From Comamonas endophytica (GTDB taxonomy: Bacteria > Pseudomonadota > Gammaproteobacteria > Burkholderiales > Burkholderiaceae_C), in the NCBI RefSeq assembly GCF_023634805.2, contig NZ_CP106881.1:930001-994000 (forward strand): a DNA stretch of 64,000 nt, read 5' to 3'. Positions within the stretch are counted from its first letter, which is position 1. Every line of letters starts with the position of its first letter. Below are positions 19,353-30,506 of the stretch, one piece after another. Below the pieces are notes generated by a model. That model saw only the letters and a program-made list of their open reading frames with translations, did no database searches and was not told the origin of the DNA. A program made the position numbers and the translations under genes.

Positions 19353-19643
19353 TTAATTTTGTTGAATATCCTGGATGTGCATCACCACAGTCTTGCTGTT
19401 GCGCGGGGTGGCGAGGAAGCCCTGGAACTTCCAGCTGCTGCCGGGGGCCTGACGAGCGAGACGCTCTGCCAGTGCCCCGAAGGCCACCGCTTTGACAGCT
19501 GCCGTGACTTTCCGCTCGTTGCCTGCCTCTCGCTGCTGCGACTCGTGCTCGAGTCGCAAGTCCAGTGCGGGCAGTCCGGCGGGCGTGTAGCGCAGGGGTT
19601 GGACCTCGGCGATACAGGCAGTCAGGACAACGTGGTTATCCAC
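19353..19643 (-). CDS. priB: Primosomal replication protein N (PriB)
   Basis: A small OB-fold single-stranded-DNA-binding protein that stabilises PriA on stalled forks during replication restart. The 96-aa product has 'LTACIAEVQPLRYTPAGLPALDLRLEH' (in part), the typical PriB start of strand 1. It uses a GTG start at 19643 (minus strand), as no ATG is available in the frame near it. Its place between rpsF and rpsR matches beta- and gammaproteobacterial operons. Confidence 0.93.
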   Translation of the reverse strand: MDNHVVLTACIAEVQPLRYTPAGLPALDLRLEHESQQREAGNERKVTAAVKAVAFGALAERLARQAPGSSWKFQGFLATPRNSKTVVMHIQDIQQN

Positions 19644-19669
19644 TCCGTGGGTGCGATGCGACGTGCGGA

Positions 19670-20032
19670 TCAGGCCTGTTCGGCTTGATTGGCCTTGCGG
19701 GCTTCTTCGCGCTCGACGGTCTTCATCATCGAGGAAGGAGCGGTGTCGGCCTTCTTCTTCTGCACGGTCAGGTGGCGCAGCACGGCGTCGTTGAACTTGA
19801 ACGCGTGTTCCAGTTCGGCCATGACGGACTGATCAGCTTCGATGTTCAGGCACAGGTAGTGGGCCTTGGCAAGCTTGTTGATCATGTAGGCCAGCTGGCG
19901 ACGGCCCCAGTCTTCTTCGCGGTGCACCTTACCGCCGCCGGCGGTGATCATGCCCTTGTAGCGCTCCAGCATGGCCGGAACCTGTTCGCTTTGATCCGGG
20001 TGGATCAACAAAATGATTTCGTAATGACGCAT
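19670..20032 (-). CDS. rpsF: 30S ribosomal protein S6
   Basis: The S18 partner on the 30S subunit. The 120-aa sequence starts [21 protein letters not shown], with '[24 protein letters not shown]', the S6 core. The start at 20032 has AGGGAG upstream. It is the first gene of the operon and is preceded by a promoter at 20098-20127. S6:S18 is known to autoregulate such operons in many bacteria through leader RNA. Confidence 0.98.
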   Translation of the reverse strand: MRHYEIILLIHPDQSEQVPAMLERYKGMITAGGGKVHREEDWGRRQLAYMINKLAKAHYLCLNIEADQSVMAELEHAFKFNDAVLRHLTVQKKKADTAPSSMMKTVEREEARKANQAEQA

Positions 20033-20058
20033 GTAAACTCCCTTTTGGGTTAAGCCCC

Positions 20059-20076
20059 CCGCTGCGTCGCAAGCGG
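20059..20076 (-). promoter_or_regulatory. Leader hairpin ahead of rpsF (possible S6:S18 site)
   Basis: In the 5' leader of the operon, minus-strand CCGCT/AGCGG form a 5-bp stem with an 8-nt loop, 27 nt before the rpsF start. S6:S18 leaders described in other bacteria have a hairpin with an exposed CCG. Here the CCG is in the stem, so identity with that motif is uncertain. Confidence 0.2.
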
Positions 20077-20097
20077 TGTGGCAAGGCAAAGCAGGCA

Positions 20098-20127
20098 ATT
20101 ATAGCGTTGCTCCCTTGAGCTTGTACA
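20098..20127 (-). promoter_or_regulatory. Sigma-70 promoter of the rpsF operon
   Basis: On the minus strand TATAAT (20103-20098) is a perfect -10 box and TGTACA (20127-20122) a 4/6 -35 box with 18-nt spacing. The predicted leader to rpsF is about 60 nt. Confidence 0.65.
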
Positions 20128-20187
20128 CTCCGCTGCGCAATATGACCTTGCGGCCAGGCGGTTTAGCACATGCAAGCTGCTGCGGGA

Positions 20188-20215
20188 CTTGAAAACCCCG
20201 CGCCCGTGCCCAACT
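20188..20215 (+). promoter_or_regulatory. Candidate sigma-32 promoter of grpE-dnaK-dnaJ
   Basis: CTTGAA (20188-20193), a 15-nt spacer and CCCAACT (20209-20215) resemble the heat-shock consensus, with the same 15-nt spacing as the clpB promoter. The predicted leader to grpE is about 34 nt. The -10 part is imperfect (CCCAACT versus CCCCATNT). Confidence 0.45.
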
Positions 20216-20255
20216 GCGCCGCAGTCGTTTTTTCTTTCCATTCCTGAGCCCAACC

Positions 20256-20810
20256 ATGTCTGAACTCAATCCCTCAGCCCACCCTGCCCCGGCAGATGCC
20301 TCGCCTGAAGAAGTGGAAGCCGCCATGGCCGCCAACAGCGCGGACGAAATCGCCCGCCTGCAGGCCGAGCTCGCGGAGATCAAGACCAAGAGCGCCGAGC
20401 TGGCCGACCAGTTCCTGCGCGCCAAGGCCGAAGCGGAAAACGCGCGCCGCCGCGCCGAGGACGAAGTCGCCAAGGCACGCAAGTTCGGCATCGAAAGCTT
20501 TGCCGAAAGCCTGCTGCCGATCTGCGACAGCCTCGAGGCCGCGCTGGCCATCCAGTCGGCCACGTCCGAGCAGCTGCGCGAGGGCGCCGACGCCACGCGC
20601 CGCCAGCTGATGTCCGCGCTCGAGCGCAACAAGGTCCAGCCCATCGACCCCGCGGCCGGCGAGAAATTCGACCCCCATCTGCACCAGGCCATCAGTGTGG
20701 TGCCCGCCGAGCAGGCAGCCAATACCATCGTGGCCGTGCTGCAGAAGGGCTACCTGATCGCGGACCGCATCCTGCGCCCGGCGCTGGTCACGGTGACGGC
20801 CCCCAACTGA
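20256..20810 (+). CDS. grpE: Nucleotide exchange factor GrpE
   Basis: The DnaK co-chaperone that releases ADP. The 184-aa sequence has a long N-terminal coiled coil (about 28-90, '[20 protein letters not shown]') and a C-terminal beta domain with '[22 protein letters not shown]' and '[15 protein letters not shown]'. It is the first gene of the grpE-dnaK-dnaJ cluster; a 97-bp gap to dnaK contains a weaker CTTGAA-type element. Confidence 0.97.
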   Translation: MSELNPSAHPAPADASPEEVEAAMAANSADEIARLQAELAEIKTKSAELADQFLRAKAEAENARRRAEDEVAKARKFGIESFAESLLPICDSLEAALAIQSATSEQLREGADATRRQLMSALERNKVQPIDPAAGEKFDPHLHQAISVVPAEQAANTIVAVLQKGYLIADRILRPALVTVTAPN

Positions 20811-20907
20811 GCCTGCGCGTGAAAAATTTCGCTGGTGTGGCTTGAAGCGGCACCGGCCGCCACAAGTTACCTGCCAGTCCACAATTGAAGTCTTTCGGAG
20901 AAATAAC

Positions 20908-22851
<1,944 letters not shown>

Positions 22852-22939
22852 CGCGGCAGGTCCCGCGTGACCAACCGCCGCCGCGTCTCCCCGCAAGGGG
22901 GACGCGGCGTTCCTGTTCCAACCGGTCCCAGAAAGCAAA

Positions 22940-24070
22940 ATGTCCAAACGCGACTATTACGAAGTCCTCGGCGTTGCCAAGAACGCCACGGACGAGGAAA
23001 TCAAGAAGGCTTATCGCAAGCTGGCGATGAAGCACCACCCCGACCGCAACCAGGGTGATGCCGCGGCCAAGGCCGAAGAGAACTTCAAGGAGGCCAAGGA
23101 GGCCTACGAGATGCTCTCGGATGCGCAGAAGCGCGCGGCCTACGACCAGTACGGCCACGCCGGCGTGGACCCGAACCGCGGCATGGGTGGCGGCGAAGGC
23201 TACGGCGGCTTTGCCGAGGCCTTTGGCGACATCTTCGGCGACATGTTCAGCCAGGGCCGCGGCGGGCGCGGCGGCGGCCGCCAGGTCTACCGCGGCAACG
23301 ACCTGAGCTACGCGATGGAAATCACGCTCGAGGAAGCCGCCAAGGGCAAGGACGCGCAGATCCGCATTCCCTCCTGGGACAACTGCGAGACCTGCCACGG
23401 CTCGGGTGCCAAGCCCGGCACCAGCGCCAAGACCTGCACGACCTGTGCCGGCCAGGGCTCGGTGCAGATGCGCCAGGGCTTCTTCAGCGTGCAGCAGACC
23501 TGCCCGCACTGCCGCGGCACGGGCAAGATCATCCCCGAGCCCTGCACCACCTGCAACGGCCAGGGCAAGGTCAAGCACCAGAAGACGCTCGAGGTCAAGA
23601 TTCCCGCGGGCATCGACGACGGCATGCGCATCCGCTCGACCGGCAACGGCGAGCCCGGCACCAATGGCGGGCCTCCGGGCGACCTGTACATCGAGATCCG
23701 CACGAAGAAGCACGACATCTTCGAGCGCGAGGGCGACGACCTGCACTGCCAGGTGCCGGTGAGCTTCATCACCGCGGCGCTGGGCGGCGAGATCGAGGTG
23801 CCGACGCTGGCCGGCAAGGCGGCGATCGACATCCCCGAAGGCACCCAGGCCGGCAAGCAGTTCCGCCTGCGCGGCAAGGGCATCAAGGGCATCCGCGCCA
23901 GCTACCCGGGCGATCTTTACTGCCATATCGTGGTCGAGACCCCGGTCAAGCTCACCGAATACCAGCGCAAGCTGCTGCGCGAGCTCGAGGAATCGCTGCA
24001 AAAGGGCGGCGGCCGGCATTCCCCAAGCGGCGAAAGCTGGACCGACAAGCTGAAGAAATTCTTCAGCTGA
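22940..24070 (+). CDS. dnaJ: Chaperone protein DnaJ
   Basis: A 376-aa Hsp40 that stimulates the DnaK ATPase. The J domain (1-70) contains the HPD tripeptide in 'MKHHPDRNQ', a Gly/Phe-rich linker follows (about 75-110), the zinc region has four CxxCxGxG repeats ([32 protein letters not shown]), and a C-terminal substrate domain follows. It is the last gene of the cluster, with a strong terminator 22 bp downstream. Confidence 0.98.
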   Translation: MSKRDYYEVLGVAKNATDEEIKKAYRKLAMKHHPDRNQGDAAAKAEENFKEAKEAYEMLSDAQKRAAYDQYGHAGVDPNRGMGGGEGYGGFAEAFGDIFGDMFSQGRGGRGGGRQVYRGNDLSYAMEITLEEAAKGKDAQIRIPSWDNCETCHGSGAKPGTSAKTCTTCAGQGSVQMRQGFFSVQQTCPHCRGTGKIIPEPCTTCNGQGKVKHQKTLEVKIPAGIDDGMRIRSTGNGEPGTNGGPPGDLYIEIRTKKHDIFEREGDDLHCQVPVSFITAALGGEIEVPTLAGKAAIDIPEGTQAGKQFRLRGKGIKGIRASYPGDLYCHIVVETPVKLTEYQRKLLRELEESLQKGGGRHSPSGESWTDKLKKFFS

Positions 24071-24091
24071 TTGCCGCGGGCAAAAACAACG

Positions 24092-24118
24092 ATCCCCGCC
24101 CCGTGCGGGGATTTTTTT
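24092..24118 (+). terminator. Rho-independent terminator after dnaJ
   Basis: An 8-bp stem ATCCCCGC/GCGGGGAT with a 5-nt loop followed by TTTTTTG. Confidence 0.9.
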
Positions 24119-24238
24119 GCCCACCGCGTAGGTTAAATTCGCCAGAAAATTCCCAAGCCATCGCTTTTTACGATGACAGGTCAAAAATAATCAGGGAAAA
24201 TGGGTGCAACTTCTCTTTTCGAGAAGCATATAAGACCC

Positions 24239-25153
24239 ATGAAGAATTCCGAGCGCAGCTTTGCGCGCCGCATCGACCTGACCTCACTGCAGCTGTTCGT
24301 CGCCGTCTGCGAACTCGGCAGCATCGGGCGCGCGGCCGAGCGCGAGTTCATTGCCGCCTCGGCGGTGAGCAAACGCCTGTCCGACCTCGAAGCCGCGGTC
24401 GATACCGCCCTGCTCTACCGCCACAGCCGCGGCGTGACCCTGACCCCGGCCGGCGAGAGCCTGCTGCACCATGCGCGCACCGTGCTGTTCGGGCTCGAGC
24501 GCATGCAGGGCGAGCTCAGCGAATACGCCGAAGGCGTGCGCGGCCACGTGCGCATGCATGCCAACATGTCGGCCATCCTGCAGTTCCTGCCCGAGGACCT
24601 GGGCCGCTTCGCGCGCACCCACAGCCAGATCAAGATCGACCTGCAGGAGCGCCTGAGCGCCGAGGTGCTGCACGCGGTGCAGGAAGGCACGGCCGACATC
24701 GGCATCTGCACGCTGGGCCCGGCGGGCGCCGGCGGCCTGCAGGCCAGGCCCTACCGCAGCGACCGCCTGGTGGTCGTGGTGCCCGAGGCCCACCCGCTGG
24801 CCGCCGCGCAAAGCGTGGCCTTCGCGCAGGTGCTCGACTGGGACATCGTCGGCCTCAAGGCCGACTCCAGCATCAGCCTGGCGATGCAGGCCGCGGCCGC
24901 GCATGCGGGCAAGCCGCTGCGCCAGCGCATCCAGGTGACGAGCCTCGACGCGATGTGCCGCATGATCGACAACGGCCTGGGCCTGGGCCTGCTGCCCGAC
25001 CGCGCCTTCGCGCTGATGCATGGCGTCGGCCACCTGCGCGCCGTGGTCTTGAGCGACGACTGGGCGGCACGCGAAGTGCTGCTCGTGGCACGCGACTTCG
25101 AGACCCTGCCAATGACTTCGCGGCTGCTGGTCGAGCACCTGGCCGCCGCCTAG
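24239..25153 (+). CDS. LysR-type transcriptional regulator
   Basis: An N-terminal winged helix-turn-helix (residues about 12-70: '[20 protein letters not shown]', '[11 protein letters not shown]') is followed by a periplasmic-binding-protein-like effector domain. It lies 41 bp upstream of leuC in the same direction, so it may regulate or be cotranscribed with the leucine genes, but LysR proteins usually act on a divergent promoter and the effector is unknown. ATG 24239 ([14 protein letters not shown]) is chosen as the typical start; an in-frame ATG 13 codons upstream (24200) is possible. Confidence 0.9.
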   Translation: MKNSERSFARRIDLTSLQLFVAVCELGSIGRAAEREFIAASAVSKRLSDLEAAVDTALLYRHSRGVTLTPAGESLLHHARTVLFGLERMQGELSEYAEGVRGHVRMHANMSAILQFLPEDLGRFARTHSQIKIDLQERLSAEVLHAVQEGTADIGICTLGPAGAGGLQARPYRSDRLVVVVPEAHPLAAAQSVAFAQVLDWDIVGLKADSSISLAMQAAAAHAGKPLRQRIQVTSLDAMCRMIDNGLGLGLLPDRAFALMHGVGHLRAVVLSDDWAAREVLLVARDFETLPMTSRLLVEHLAAA

Positions 25154-25194
25154 AATTACCACCCCCACTGAAACCACCAAGCCGAGAGAACGCC

Positions 25195-26616
25195 ATGGGA
25201 CGCACCCTGTACGACAAGATCTGGGACGAGCACGTCGTCCACACCGAGGAAGATGGCACTTCCATCCTCTACATCGACCGCCACCTGGTGCATGAAGTGA
25301 CCAGCCCGCAAGCGTTCGAGGGGCTGCGCGTCGCCGGCCGCAAGCTCTGGCGCATCAGCTCGGTGGTGGCCACTGCCGACCACAACACGCCGACCACCGG
25401 CTGGGAGCTGGGCTACGAAGGCATTGCCGACCCGATCAGCAAGGAGCAGATCACCACGCTCAACGACAACATCGGCGAGTTCGGCTCCGCTGCCTTCTTC
25501 CCCTTCATGGACAAGGGCCAGGGCATCGTCCACGTGATGGGCCCCGAGCAGGGCGCGACGCTGCCCGGCATGACGGTGGTCTGCGGCGACAGCCACACCT
25601 CGACGCACGGCGCGTTCGGCGCGCTGGCGCACGGCATCGGCACCTCGGAAGTCGAGCACGTGATGGCCACGCAGACGCTGCTGGCGAAGAAGGCGAAGAA
25701 CATGCTGGTGCGCGTGGACGGCAAGGCCGCGCCCGGGGTCACCGCCAAGGACATCGTGCTGGCCATCATCGGCAAGATCGGCACCGCCGGTGGCACGGGC
25801 TACACCATCGAATTCGCCGGCCAGGCGATCCGCGACCTGTCGATGGAAGGCCGCATGACGGTCTGCAACATGGCGATCGAGGCCGGCGCGCGCGCGGGCC
25901 TGGTGGCCGTGGACGAGAAGACCATCCGCTACGTGCAGGGCCGGCCGCTGGCGCCCACGGGCGTCGAATGGGAGCAGGCCGTCGCCTACTGGCAGACGCT
26001 GCATTCCGACGCCGACGCGAAGTTCGATGCCGTCGTCACGCTGGACGCCGCGCAGATCGTGCCGCAGGTCACCTGGGGCACCTCGCCCGAGATGGTGCTG
26101 GGCGTGGACGCGCGCGTGCCCGATCCGGACAAGGAAAAGGACAGCAACAAGCGCGGCGCCATCGAGCGCGCGTTGACCTACATGGACCTCGAGCCGGGCA
26201 AGGCCATCGACGACATCAGCATCGACAAGGTGTTCATCGGCTCGTGCACCAACAGCCGCATCGAGGACATGCGCGAAGCCGCGGCCATGGTGCAAAGGCT
26301 CGGCCGCAAGGTCGCCAAGAACGTGAAGCTGGCGATGGTCGTGCCCGGCTCCGGCCTGGTCAAGGAGCAGGCCGAGCGCGAGGGGCTGGACCAGATCTTC
26401 AAGGCCGCGGGCTTCGAGTGGCGCGAGCCCGGCTGCTCGATGTGCCTGGCGATGAACGCCGACCGGCTCGAGCCCGGCGAGCGCTGCGCCTCGACCTCGA
26501 ACCGCAATTTCGAAGGCCGCCAGGGCGCGGGCGGGCGCACCCACCTGGTCAGCCCGGCCATGGCCGCCGCCGCCGCCGTGCACGGCCATTTCGTCGACGT
26601 GCGCCGCTTCGCCTGA
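25195..26616 (+). CDS. leuC: 3-isopropylmalate dehydratase large subunit
   Basis: With LeuD, isomerises 2-isopropylmalate to 3-isopropylmalate in leucine synthesis. The 473-aa aconitase-fold protein starts [15 protein letters not shown] and has the [4Fe-4S]-ligand cysteines in 'IGSCTNSR' and '[13 protein letters not shown]', plus '[32 protein letters not shown]' (in part). The start at 25195 has a GAGAG purine stretch upstream. It is followed after 36 bp by leuD. Confidence 0.98.
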   Translation: MGRTLYDKIWDEHVVHTEEDGTSILYIDRHLVHEVTSPQAFEGLRVAGRKLWRISSVVATADHNTPTTGWELGYEGIADPISKEQITTLNDNIGEFGSAAFFPFMDKGQGIVHVMGPEQGATLPGMTVVCGDSHTSTHGAFGALAHGIGTSEVEHVMATQTLLAKKAKNMLVRVDGKAAPGVTAKDIVLAIIGKIGTAGGTGYTIEFAGQAIRDLSMEGRMTVCNMAIEAGARAGLVAVDEKTIRYVQGRPLAPTGVEWEQAVAYWQTLHSDADAKFDAVVTLDAAQIVPQVTWGTSPEMVLGVDARVPDPDKEKDSNKRGAIERALTYMDLEPGKAIDDISIDKVFIGSCTNSRIEDMREAAAMVQRLGRKVAKNVKLAMVVPGSGLVKEQAEREGLDQIFKAAGFEWREPGCSMCLAMNADRLEPGERCASTSNRNFEGRQGAGGRTHLVSPAMAAAAAVHGHFVDVRRFA

Positions 26617-26652
26617 AGGCAGCCGCGCCCCCACCTTCGAGGAATATCACCC

Positions 26653-27306
26653 ATGCAGAAATTCACCGTGCACCAAGGCCTCGTGGCCCCGATGGACCGC
26701 GAGAACGTCGACACCGACGCCATCATCCCCAAGCAGTTCCTCAAGTCGATCAAGAAGACCGGCTTCGGCGTGAACCTGTTCGACGAATGGCGCTATCTCG
26801 ACCACGGCGAGCCCGGCCAGGACCCGGCCAGCCGCAAGCCCAACCCCGACTTCGTGCTCAACCAGCCGCGCTACCAGGGCGCCTCGATCCTGCTGGCACG
26901 CAAGAACTTCGGCTGCGGCTCGAGCCGCGAGCACGCGCCCTGGGCGCTGGACCAGTTCGGCTTCCGCGCCGTCATCGCGCCGAGCTTTGCCGACATCTTC
27001 TTCAACAATTGCTTCAAGAACGGCCTGCTGCCGATCGTGCTGCCCGAGGCCGTGGTGGCCGAGCTGTTCGACGAAGTGGCTGCCTTCCCCGGCTACCAGC
27101 TGACCATCGACCTCGAGCGCCAGATCATCGTGCGCCCGCAGGGCGCCGAGATCCCGTTCGACGTGATTGCCTTTCGCAAGTACTGCCTGCTCAACGGCTA
27201 CGATGACATCGGCCTGACGCTGCGCCAGTCGGACAAGATCAAGGCCTTCGAAGCCCAGCGCCTGGCCACCAAGCCCTGGCTGGCCCATACCCTGGTGCAG
27301 GGCTGA
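26653..27306 (+). CDS. leuD: 3-isopropylmalate dehydratase small subunit
   Basis: The 217-aa swivelling-domain partner of LeuC. It shows '[18 protein letters not shown]' and the substrate loop '[19 protein letters not shown]'. GAGGA lies about 11 nt before the ATG. It is followed by a strong hairpin and then leuB. Confidence 0.98.
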   Translation: MQKFTVHQGLVAPMDRENVDTDAIIPKQFLKSIKKTGFGVNLFDEWRYLDHGEPGQDPASRKPNPDFVLNQPRYQGASILLARKNFGCGSSREHAPWALDQFGFRAVIAPSFADIFFNNCFKNGLLPIVLPEAVVAELFDEVAAFPGYQLTIDLERQIIVRPQGAEIPFDVIAFRKYCLLNGYDDIGLTLRQSDKIKAFEAQRLATKPWLAHTLVQG

Positions 27307-27316
27307 AGCCCTCCCG

Positions 27317-27355
27317 GCCGCAGGCACCTCCCGCCGGTGCCTGCGGCTTTCCATT
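27317..27355 (+). terminator. Strong hairpin between leuD and leuB
   Basis: A perfect 12-bp stem GCCGCAGGCACC/GGTGCCTGCGGC (27317-27328, 27336-27347) with a 7-nt loop, then TTTCCATTTTT. It looks like an intrinsic terminator inside the leu cluster and would lower leuB expression relative to leuCD, unless leuB has its own promoter. Confidence 0.6.
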
Positions 27356-27377
27356 TTTCAATTCACAGGGAATTCCC

Positions 27378-28448
<1,071 letters not shown>

Positions 28449-28476
28449 ATGCAAGGCGGCTGCGGCCGCTGGCAAG

Positions 28477-28505
28477 AAAAAGGCAGCCTGCGGGCTGCCT
28501 TTTTC
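28477..28505 (+). terminator. Rho-independent terminator after leuB
   Basis: A perfect 12-bp stem AAAAAGGCAGCC/GGCTGCCTTTTT with a TGCG loop, ending in its own T tract. Confidence 0.9.
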
Positions 28506-28656
28506 TCGCGCGCGCCGCCGAGGTTGACGCACGACAGCGGCGGCTGCGTGCTGCCGCGCGCTGTAAGCCGGCAGGCAAAAATAGCACAGCATTTAGAAAT
28601 TTCGAGAAGCCACGGCTAGCATAAAAATTCCTGTAGCTATCCGTCGAGGTTCTCGC

Positions 28657-29262
28657 ATGCCCCCACTTGACGCATTCCCTGCCCAACAGGATCGGTGCCA
28701 CGCCGCGGGCCAGCTTGCCAGCGATGTGCCGCAACAGACCGGGACCAACGCGCCGCATTGGTTGCAGGCTTCGGTGCAATGGGTCTCCCAGGCTTTGCGC
28801 CAGCAGTGGTCGATCCAGGTGCACGAACTGCACCTGTTCCTCGAAATCCACGCACGCGAGGCCGTGCTGGAGCAGGCGCATTATTACTGCACCGGGCTCG
28901 CAGGCTGGGCCACGCGCAGCATTTTCGAGCGCATCGAACATATGCACTTGCCGCCCGGACTCAAGCTGCTCGTCACCACGACCGTCCTGCACCAGACCCA
29001 GGTGTTCTGCGGCGCGCTGGTGAACCAGTTGCATGACCAGACCCAAGCGCTGTTCAATGGAATACAGCAAATTCTCCATGGTGAGAAGCCGCTGCCGGCA
29101 GCGGCACTGCAGCCAGCGATGGAGAAGTCGGCAACGCAGGCTGTCGCGCTGGAGCCCTCCGGGAAATTGCCCGAGTCTGCGGGCGACGCACCGGCGCAGG
29201 CAACGGCCAGCGTGGACCTTGTAGGCAACTGGGACATGAATGCCGGTGCGCCGCTGCTCTGA
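28657..29262 (+). CDS. Hypothetical protein in accessory insert
   Basis: A 201-aa protein, not recognised. Residues about 33-145 look like amphipathic helices with many His, Gln and Leu and several Cys, while the C-terminal 50 residues are Ala/Pro/Ser-rich and probably disordered. No signal peptide or clear membrane segment is seen. GAGG lies about 8 nt before ATG 28657. The flanks are AT-richer than the neighbouring core genes, and the gene sits between leuB and asd. A phasin-like helical protein or a secreted protein are both imaginable, but neither is supported by a motif. Confidence 0.55.
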   Translation: MPPLDAFPAQQDRCHAAGQLASDVPQQTGTNAPHWLQASVQWVSQALRQQWSIQVHELHLFLEIHAREAVLEQAHYYCTGLAGWATRSIFERIEHMHLPPGLKLLVTTTVLHQTQVFCGALVNQLHDQTQALFNGIQQILHGEKPLPAAALQPAMEKSATQAVALEPSGKLPESAGDAPAQATASVDLVGNWDMNAGAPLL

Positions 29263-29498
29263 CTCAGCACCCCGCGTGGGGAGCCGCCATCCGTCCACAG
29301 TTCCGCTGACCAAACTGCAGCAAAACATCACAAAATAGCTATTCGCTATTGATTTTAAAAATCAATTAATTCAATATGGAGCCAATTTCCTGCAGCCATG
29401 CGTGCCTGGCATGAACGAAAGGTGGACGCTTCGGAGGCAAGAAAGCAGCGGGACGAACCTGTGCAGGCGCCCCTTCTTCAACCATTCATGCTATTTTT
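29263..29498. other. AT-rich intergenic region with palindrome
   Basis: A 236-bp gap between two unrecognised genes. It is markedly AT-rich around 29320-29385 and contains the palindrome ATTGATTT-TAA-AAATCAAT at 29348-29366 plus the repeat AGCTATT/CGCTATT at about 29336-29350. It is probably the regulatory region of the downstream gene and is unlike the GC-rich spacers elsewhere. Confidence 0.5.
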
Positions 29499-30233
29499 AT
29501 GCCCTTCCTCTACAACGGCGCCAACGCCCTCTGGAACACGGCGGCATCGTATTGCCCGTCCGCCGTGAAGTACTGCCAAGACAACAACATCAGTTGGAGC
29601 ACGATCGGCAACGTCGCCTCGGAACTGGCATCTGTCTTTGCAGGGGGCCCGCTGTCGGCGGTACACCAGAGCGGCAAAGCGACAATGACGGCGGCGGCCA
29701 GCGCCGTGGCCAGCGTGGTGCCGGCCTGGACCTTAGGCGCCAAGGACCTCGTCTCGCAGGCTGCACACTCGGCTCTCGCAGCGCCCCATGCCTGGTATTT
29801 CGGCGGCGACCCGGCCAAGGGCGGCACCAGCACCACCATGACCCGGGATCTGGCTATGGCAGCAGGCACGCAAGCGCTGCAACTGGGCGGCCAGGCGCTC
29901 AAAAGCGTCTGCACGGTGTTCTACATCAAGGCCGCTGAATTCGCCCATGAAGTGACCGCAACCCTCGACCAGTTGGAAAACAGGCTTCTGGGCCCGGACA
30001 TCTTTCTCGAGGCGGAAGGCGCAGTCTTCACAGTTCCAGCCTTTGGAGCAGGCGAAGACAGCGATCTGCTGGCGGGCAACGGGGTGGCCGCTTATTTTGG
30101 CAATCATGGCCATGGAGCGCAGGGCTTCGCGCAGCGCGGGCAGGCGCCGATGGCTGTGCACGACGATTTCGCCATGGAAGGCGCGCCGCCGGTGTGCCTG
30201 GCTGGGATCGGCACCGACATGCCTGCCTGCTGA
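29499..30233 (+). CDS. Hypothetical protein in accessory insert
   Basis: A 244-aa protein, not recognised. The N-terminal 25 residues contain two Cys and several aromatics; residues about 38-130 are rich in small residues (Ala, Ser, Gly, Val) with moderately hydrophobic stretches; the C-terminal part is Gly/Ala-rich and ends in Cys. There is no cleavable signal peptide of usual form. No good Shine-Dalgarno precedes ATG 29499, so the start is uncertain. The composition suggests a secreted or membrane-interacting protein, but this is only inference. It lies directly upstream of the asd leader. Confidence 0.5.
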   Translation: MPFLYNGANALWNTAASYCPSAVKYCQDNNISWSTIGNVASELASVFAGGPLSAVHQSGKATMTAAASAVASVVPAWTLGAKDLVSQAAHSALAAPHAWYFGGDPAKGGTSTTMTRDLAMAAGTQALQLGGQALKSVCTVFYIKAAEFAHEVTATLDQLENRLLGPDIFLEAEGAVFTVPAFGAGEDSDLLAGNGVAAYFGNHGHGAQGFAQRGQAPMAVHDDFAMEGAPPVCLAGIGTDMPAC

Positions 30234-30288
30234 AATCCGTTTACAGGGGGCCGGCGGGTGGGCGCCGGTGCGGACCGGAGGAATCCAT

Positions 30289-30294
30289 TACAAT
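30289..30294 (+). promoter_or_regulatory. Possible -10 box for the asd leader transcript
   Basis: TACAAT lies 8 nt before the leader-peptide ATG at 30303, which would give a leaderless or nearly leaderless peptide mRNA. No acceptable -35 box is present at 16-19 nt upstream, so this is weak. A GGAGGA sequence (30277-30282) lies a little further upstream. Confidence 0.25.
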
Positions 30295-30302
30295 GCTGCG
30301 CT

Positions 30303-30413
30303 ATGTTTGCTGCCCACAACCGCTTCCTCCCGACGACTGCTGCCGCCCAGGCAGCCGTGGCTGTGGCAGCCGTGGCTGCGCGCGCAACAACCATTACGAC
30401 GATCAAAGGCTGA
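30303..30413 (+). CDS. Putative Thr/Ile leader peptide of asd
   Basis: A 36-codon reading frame with ATG 30303 and TGA 30411-30413. After an Ala/Val-rich middle the peptide ends ARATTITTIKG, with the codons aca acc att acg acg atc: four Thr and two Ile in six codons. This resembles the control region of the E. coli thr operon leader (TTITTTITITT). The stop codon lies 4 nt before the first of two overlapping hairpins, and asd, an enzyme of the Thr/Ile pathway, begins 93 nt after the stop. A GGAGGA is 20 nt upstream, farther than ideal, so translation initiation is the weak point. The coding call is an inference from arrangement. Confidence 0.55.
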   Translation: MFAAHNRFLPTTAAAQAAVAVAAVAARATTITTIKG

Positions 30414-30417
30414 CCCA

Positions 30418-30473
30418 GCCCGGTTCGTCGCGCGCCCTCTCCCGGCCAGACGAGCCGGGCCCCAGTCTGGTCG
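30418..30473 (+). promoter_or_regulatory. Candidate transcription attenuator upstream of asd
   Basis: Hairpin A: GCCCGGTTCGTC (30418-30429) pairs with GACGAGCCGGGC (30449-30460) over 12 bp including one G-U. Hairpin B: CGGCCAGAC (30443-30451) pairs with GTCTGGTCG (30465-30473) over 9 bp including one G-U, and is followed by the U-rich AACATTGTTTCTT. A and B share 30449-30451, and the 3' arm of A lies inside the loop of B, so only one can form at a time. GCGCGC in the peptide region (about 30379-30384) could pair with CGCGCG near 30429-30434 as a 1:2-type pairing. This is the classical layout of ribosome-mediated attenuation. Confidence 0.5.
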
Positions 30474-30506
30474 AACATTGTTTCTTAAACCACAAGGGCG
30501 TTGAAA

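Noticed and set aside
30293..30413. Alternative Cys-rich frame starting at ATG 30293 in the asd leader
   Set aside because: It has better Shine-Dalgarno spacing but does not end before the hairpins and runs on into asd out of frame; the 30303 frame ends with the meaningful Thr/Ile codons. Not fully excluded.
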